64,000 nt of DNA from JACDBZ01 sp036262075 (GTDB lineage Bacteria; Chloroflexota; Limnocylindria; QHBO01). Position numbers and translations under genes: made by a program. Below, in pieces: positions 59,789 to 64,000 of this stretch (the first letter of the stretch is position 1; each line of letters begins with the position of its first letter). Where the stretch lies: positions 7,935 through 71,934 of the forward strand of contig DATAJO010000038.1 in NCBI GenBank assembly GCA_036262075.1. Reading direction: 5' to 3'. The notes under the pieces were generated by a model. It was not told the origin of the DNA, did no database searches, and saw only the letters and a program-made list of their open reading frames with translations.

Positions 59789-61726
59789 CTACCGAGCCTG
59801 GACCGAGCTCTGCAGGCCGTAGACGAACTGCAGGCCGGACAGCGTCTCCGTGAACGGATACGTCACGCGGTTGTTGTAGAACTCCAGGATGCCCGTGTCG
59901 AAGAGCGGGACATGCGGCTTGTCGCGAGCGATCAAGCGCTCCATCTCCCACATCGCCTCGAAGGCCTCTTCCTGGGTCTGAGCGGCATCGAACGTATCCG
60001 CCGCCGCATCGAACTCCTCGTTGCTGTACTGGGTGTTGTTCGAGTCACCACCCGTGCAGAAGAAGGAGCAATGGAACGTCGGGAACGCGGCGTTGCCGAG
60101 CGAGTAGCCGAGGATGAACATGTCGAAGGGCGACGTGTAGTTGCCCGCGTCATCCGTGGCGAACACATCCGCGACGATCTTGTTGAAGTCCGTCGGGATG
60201 GCAACGACCGGGATGCCCATCTCCTGCGCAACGCCGGAGATGTAGTTCGAGAAGGTCGCGCGAAGCGGGTCGTACGACGCCGTCGGCGCAACCAGGTCGA
60301 GCTGCTCGACCGGGTTCCCATCGGGGTCGATCAGGCCGGAGCCACCCTGGAAGGTGAGGCCCTCACCCGGCTCGTTGGAGACGTTCCCGTCCGCATCGGC
60401 CCAGCCGGGCTGGGAGTCCCAGGTGTAGCCGGCATCGAGCAGGATGCTCAGCGCCGTGGCGCGTCGCGTGTCCTGATCCAGGCCGGCGTAGCCGACCTCC
60501 TCCAGCTCGGTGGCGACTTCCTCGTTGTACCACGCCGTGTTGCCCTCAGGCAGGATGACGTAGAGCGGGAAGGCGACACCCTGGAGCAGGTTGCCGGTCA
60601 CGAACTCCTTGTCGATCAGCGCGGTGAGCGCGTCACGGAAGGCCGGGTCGCTCATCGGCGCCCGGGCATGGTTGAAGGCGAGGAACCGGTAGCCGTTCGT
60701 CGGGTTGACGATGGCCGTCAGATCCGGGTTCTCGGCGACGACGTCCTGGAAGCCACGCTGCATGCCGAGCGGGTTCAGGAGGAAGTCGACCTCGCCATCG
60801 CCGAGCGCGAGCACGGCCGCTTCCTGTCCACCGTACAGGTTGAACTGGAAGTTGTTGGCGTACGGGCCCTCGACCCAGCTGGCGTCACCCGAGGTGACCT
60901 CGGCGCCCTTGTCGTAGTAGTTCTCGTTCGCAGTGCTGGCCGCGAACGCACCCTCCTCGCGATCCGCGAAGACGGTGGCACCCAGCGACGGAGCCTCGGC
61001 GCCGGAGGCGGCGAGGAGCGTCGTGCGCGGATCATCGGAGGACGAGGCCTCCTCGACGACCGGCTCCCAGAAGTGCTTCGGCATGATCGGGATCATCGCA
61101 ACGCCGGTGCCCGGGCCCCAGATGGCGAGACCAGGCTGCGCGTTGAACGTGATGCGGACCGTCAGGTCGTCGACGGCCTCGACACCGGTGACGATGTCCT
61201 TGTCGACATAGTCCTCCCAGTTGCCGAGGAGCTCGAGGTCGACGGCGGTCTGCCACGTGAAGGCATAGTCCTCAGCGGTGAGCGGCTCACCATCCGACCA
61301 GAGGACGCCCTCGCGAAGGGTGAACTCGGCGACCCAGTTGTCACCGTCCTGGACGGCCGGCTCGAGCGGAGCATCCGCGAGGTCCGGCACGAGCTCGATG
61401 CCGGGCATCTCGATCGTGTACGGACCAGCGAGCATCGGGCTCAGGAAGTAGCTGTTCCAGACCGTGTTACCGGCGGTGTCGATGCTGTTCCACTGGTTGT
61501 CAGTGGTGACGTCCTGGAAGATGCCCAGCGTGTAGGTGTCAAGCTCCCCACCACCAGGCGCCTGGGACGCCGGCGCATCGGACTCGCCCGGCGCCGTCGA
61601 CTCGCCCGCATCCTCGGACTGTCCGGCCGAGGTGCCGGGCGTGCCGCAGGCCGCCAGCACGACGGCGAGCACGGCAAACAGCGCCGTGAGGCGCAACCAG
61701 GGCGCCTTCTGGCTGGTTCCTACCAT
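59789..61726 (-). CDS. Peptide-binding lipoprotein of the Opp/Dpp system (SBP family 5)
   Basis: 645 residues. Signal peptide with lipobox LAAC (Cys27), a Ser/Glu/Ala/Pro-rich tether to about residue 60, then the SBP_bac_5 fold: LREGVLWSDGEPLTAEDYAFTW, FLAFNHARAPMSDPAFRDALTALIDK and the C-terminal lobe. It captures peptides outside the membrane for the permeases and ATPases encoded next. A hairpin after the gene should keep its mRNA level high. AGAGG precedes the ATG, and a long leader lies upstream. Confidence 0.93.
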   Translation of the reverse strand: MVGTSQKAPWLRLTALFAVLAVVLAACGTPGTSAGQSEDAGESTAPGESDAPASQAPGGGELDTYTLGIFQDVTTDNQWNSIDTAGNTVWNSYFLSPMLAGPYTIEMPGIELVPDLADAPLEPAVQDGDNWVAEFTLREGVLWSDGEPLTAEDYAFTWQTAVDLELLGNWEDYVDKDIVTGVEAVDDLTVRITFNAQPGLAIWGPGTGVAMIPIMPKHFWEPVVEEASSSDDPRTTLLAASGAEAPSLGATVFADREEGAFAASTANENYYDKGAEVTSGDASWVEGPYANNFQFNLYGGQEAAVLALGDGEVDFLLNPLGMQRGFQDVVAENPDLTAIVNPTNGYRFLAFNHARAPMSDPAFRDALTALIDKEFVTGNLLQGVAFPLYVILPEGNTAWYNEEVATELEEVGYAGLDQDTRRATALSILLDAGYTWDSQPGWADADGNVSNEPGEGLTFQGGSGLIDPDGNPVEQLDLVAPTASYDPLRATFSNYISGVAQEMGIPVVAIPTDFNKIVADVFATDDAGNYTSPFDMFILGYSLGNAAFPTFHCSFFCTGGDSNNTQYSNEEFDAAADTFDAAQTQEEAFEAMWEMERLIARDKPHVPLFDTGILEFYNNRVTYPFTETLSGLQFVYGLQSSVQAR

Positions 61727-62177
61727 GTAACCATCCTCTGTGAACTCCCTCTCAACGAGATTCTTCGGCGAACGTCCCGCTCAGCGACGTGGCGCGAGCG
61801 TGGGGTCCGCTTCGCTTCGCCGACGCCCGAGCGACGACCGCGCGCTCACGGTGCGGGGTCGATGCGGTCGGGGGTCGTCGAGTTTCCGTGCGAAGAGGGG
61901 TACGTCGCCGGTCCTCCACCTGCCGGTGAGCTCGAGCCCTCCGGCGGACTGTGCGGGATTGTACCCACTCTGGGAAGTGGCGAGTTCGCACGCGAACCCG
62001 GCCTTCGCAGGATCCTCCTCCCTCCACCTCCTTGCGCTCGGGGCGTTGCCGGGGCCGAACGTTAGCAGATGTGAAGTCGCGGATCTACGCCGCGTCCCCC
62101 GTGAGGGAGGCAGCACCGCCCTCTCCCCATCCGGTCGAACCCTCTCGTTACCTATAGGCAGGCGGACCCGGATAGGT
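61727..62177 (-). promoter_or_regulatory. 450-bp gene-free region with the promoter and long leader of the peptide operon
   Basis: On the minus strand TACAAT (61963-61958) is the best -10 candidate, giving a leader of about 225 nt before the lipoprotein ATG at 61726. I recognise no riboswitch core. The rest, up to the ATPase gene end at 62178, holds short inverted repeats (for example ACCTAT...ATAGGT at about 62151-62178) but no gene with coding character. Confidence 0.45.
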
Positions 62178-62996
62178 TCAATTCGGGCCGATCTGCCCTC
62201 GTGGCGTCGCCCCGGCCACGAGCACGGTCGATCCGTCGTCGGTGACCGCCTCGGCGACCGGTACGCCGAACACGGCGCCCGCCAGTGTCGGGTCGATCAC
62301 GCTCCCCTGCCGGGCGGCGTCGAGCAGGCGCCCCCGATGGAGGAGCACGGCGCGATCGGCGAACGAGGCGGCCAAGGTCAGGTCGTGGAGCACGGCGAGG
62401 ACCGTGACGCCGCGGCTGTGCCGGAGCCGATCCAGGAGGCGCACGAGGGCCAGCTGGTGCGAGAGGTCGAGGTGGAGCGTCGGCTCGTCGAGGAGCAGGA
62501 GGCGGGGCTCCTGTGCCAGCGCCATGGCCAGCAGCACTCGCTGCCGCTCGCCGCCCGACAGCTGGCTCACCGGCCGGTCGCCCTCGCCCTCGAGATCGGC
62601 GTCGGCCAGGGCGCGGGCGACGGCCTCGGCGTCGGCGTCGGTCGCGGCGAACCAGCCGCGCGCGTGCGGGATGCGGCCGAGGGCGACGACGTCGGCAACC
62701 CGGAACCCGGCCGGCAGCTCCATGCCCTGCGGCAGGACGGTCACCGATCGGGCCAGCTCGGCGCGCGGCCACGTCGGCAGCGGGCGGCCGAAGAGCTCGA
62801 CCTCGCCGGCATCGGCGCCGAGCGTGCCGGACAGGATCCGGATCAGCGTGCTCTTGCCGCTGCCGTTCACGCCGAGCAGGGCGACGAGCTCCCCGGCCCG
62901 CAGGTCGAGGTCGGCGCCGGCCAGGACGGTGCGCCGCCCGCCGGCGGTGCGGTAGCCGGCCTCCACGCCGCGGAGGCGCGCGACGAGCTCAGCCAT
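62178..62996 (-). CDS. FecCD-type importer ATPase (siderophore, haem or cobalamin)
   Basis: 272 residues. Walker A LLGVNGSGKST, signature QLSGGERQRVLLAMAL, Walker B LLLLDEPTLHLD. The sequence resembles FepC/HmuV/BtuD ATPases. It overlaps the permease gene by 8 bp, so the pair is coupled. Substrate cannot be told apart without the binding protein, which is not in the window. Confidence 0.92.
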   Translation of the reverse strand: MAELVARLRGVEAGYRTAGGRRTVLAGADLDLRAGELVALLGVNGSGKSTLIRILSGTLGADAGEVELFGRPLPTWPRAELARSVTVLPQGMELPAGFRVADVVALGRIPHARGWFAATDADAEAVARALADADLEGEGDRPVSQLSGGERQRVLLAMALAQEPRLLLLDEPTLHLDLSHQLALVRLLDRLRHSRGVTVLAVLHDLTLAASFADRAVLLHRGRLLDAARQGSVIDPTLAGAVFGVPVAEAVTDDGSTVLVAGATPRGQIGPN

Positions 62997-64000
62997 GGAC
63001 GTGGACCGCGCGCCGCAGGAGCCACAGGAAGAAGGGTGCGCCTATGAGGGCGGTGACGATCCCGACCGGGATGCCGCCCGCCAGCCGGGCGCCGAGGTCG
63101 GCGAGGACGAGGAGCGCGGCGCCGTAGACCATGCTCGCCGGCAGGAGGAGCCGATGGTCCGGCCCGAATGCCAGCCGCAGCACGTGCGGCACGACGAGGC
63201 CGACGAAGCCGATGGTGCCCGAGATCGCGACGCCGGCCGACGTCGCCAGGGCCGCGAGCGCGGTGAGGATGCGCTTCTCGCGCTCGACCTCGATGCCGAG
63301 ATGCGCGGCCGCCAGCTCGCCGAGGAGCAGGGCGTTCAGGCGCCGCCAGCGCAGGAGGAGCAGGCCGAAGCTGATGCCGATGAGCGGTGCCGCGATCGCC
63401 AGCCGCGCCCACGAGGCGCCGCCGAGCGAGCCGAGCAGCCAGCTGACGACCGCCGCCAGCTGGTCGCCGGACAGGAACATGAGGAGCGCCACGCCCGCCG
63501 CGAGCAGCGACGAGACCGCGTAGCCGGCGAGCAGCAGCGTGACGACCGGGGTGCCGGACCGGCCGCGGGCGACGGCGAACACGACGAGCACCGTCGCCAG
63601 CCCGCCGACAAAGGCGAACAGCTGCACGCCGCCGATGCCGAGCAGGCCGAACGCGCCGATCGGGAGAAGCAGCGCGGCCACGGCGCCGAGCGACGCGCCG
63701 GCGGCGGTGCCGATGATGTACGGGTCGGCCAGCGGGTTGCGGAGCAGGGCCTGGAACGTGACGCCCGCCGTCGCCAGGCCGGCGCCGACCACCATGCCGG
63801 CCAGGACCCGCGGGAGGCGCAGCTCCCACACGATCGTCTCGGCCGACGACGGCCAGGTCACCTCGCCGAGGCCGGTGAGCCGATGGACGACGATCGCCAC
63901 GGCCCGCTCCGGACCGACGCCACTCGTGCCGAGCGCGACGGCCGCGACGGCGGCCGCCACGAGGAGGACGGCGCCGATCCCGAGCGCGACCGTCGTCCGC
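62989..64000 (-). CDS. FecCD-family importer permease, cut by the window end
   Basis: 337 codons are visible; the frame is open at base 64000, with only a few N-terminal residues missing. The first visible segment (ALGIGAVLLVAAAVAAVAL) is a membrane helix in frame with the rest, so the GTG at 63960 is not the start. Family marks include LRLPRVLAGMVVGAGLATAGV, NPLADPYIIGTAAGASLGA and GTIGFVGLVVPH. Ten helices are expected. It works with the ATPase downstream to import iron complexes, haem or cobalamin. Confidence 0.92.
   Translation of the reverse strand, partial: RTTVALGIGAVLLVAAAVAAVALGTSGVGPERAVAIVVHRLTGLGEVTWPSSAETIVWELRLPRVLAGMVVGAGLATAGVTFQALLRNPLADPYIIGTAAGASLGAVAALLLPIGAFGLLGIGGVQLFAFVGGLATVLVVFAVARGRSGTPVVTLLLAGYAVSSLLAAGVALLMFLSGDQLAAVVSWLLGSLGGASWARLAIAAPLIGISFGLLLLRWRRLNALLLGELAAAHLGIEVEREKRILTALAALATSAGVAISGTIGFVGLVVPHVLRLAFGPDHRLLLPASMVYGAALLVLADLGARLAGGIPVGIVTALIGAPFFLWLLRRAVHVHG

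Overview
The window is very G+C-rich (about 70 percent by eye) and densely packed. Genes run in long co-directional blocks joined by ATGA, GTGA or TGATG stop/start overlaps. Codon use, the nickel superoxide dismutase, the BMP-type nucleoside transporter, the M17 peptidase and Opp cassettes, and many apparently leaderless promoters suggest a high-GC Chloroflexota bacterium (a Limnocylindria-like lineage). An actinobacterium is the main alternative. No rRNA, tRNA, CRISPR array, prophage or recognised transposase gene was found.

Layout. 1-5.5 kb: the start of a class A penicillin-binding protein, a prepilin peptidase, a CsbD stress protein, leucyl aminopeptidase and a PASTA Ser/Thr kinase. 5.5-14.6 kb: a nucleoside-scavenging block (adenosine deaminase, HAD phosphatase, BMP lipoprotein, ATPase, two permeases, nucleoside hydrolase) and a metallophosphoesterase. 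14.8-25 kb: Mrp ATPase, two PIG-L deacetylases (one with catalytic-site changes), a second divergent adenosine deaminase, a zinc-ribbon membrane protein, a CcsA-type cytochrome c biogenesis protein, YjbQ, a DUF255 thioredoxin-like protein, an ABC exporter and CsoR with a visible operator. 25-32.4 kb: a 924-residue methyltransferase-like protein whose catalytic motif is lost and whose C-terminus looks nuclease-like, preceded by a TPR protein, then PolX and CorA.

32.4-43 kb carries the most unusual feature. Four copies of a 175-bp, internally symmetric intergenic element each have four 10-bp CGATWWWTCG-like boxes at exactly the same spacing (51/63/51 bp). The copies are bordered by short tandem repeats. 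Two of them bracket a gene for an HTH protein with a possible nuclease-like domain. Around them lie two aldehyde dehydrogenase genes (one only half length), a cupin, Ogt coupled to an ECF sigma factor, a DsbA-family protein, DeoC, and the Ni-SOD gene with its maturation protease.

41.7-52.8 kb is a type II fatty-acid synthesis and acetyl-CoA carboxylase cluster: accD, accA, a BCCP-like gene without the biotin lysine, fabD with an in-frame TAG, accC, fabZ, fabF, accB, fabH, fabG. An ECF sigma factor and biotin-protein ligase lie upstream. 52.9-64 kb: TrpS, an AI-2E family membrane protein, a complete Opp/Dpp peptide transporter with its lipoprotein, and the ATPase and permease of a FecCD-type importer cut by the window end.

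Together the genes describe a heterotroph that imports nucleosides and peptides and breaks them down. Nucleoside hydrolase and adenosine deaminases release bases and ribose, and DeoC with aldehyde dehydrogenase handles deoxyribose phosphate and the resulting aldehyde. At least a dozen genes have a -10-like hexamer placed so that transcription would begin at or within a few bases of the start codon, so leaderless translation is probably common in this organism.
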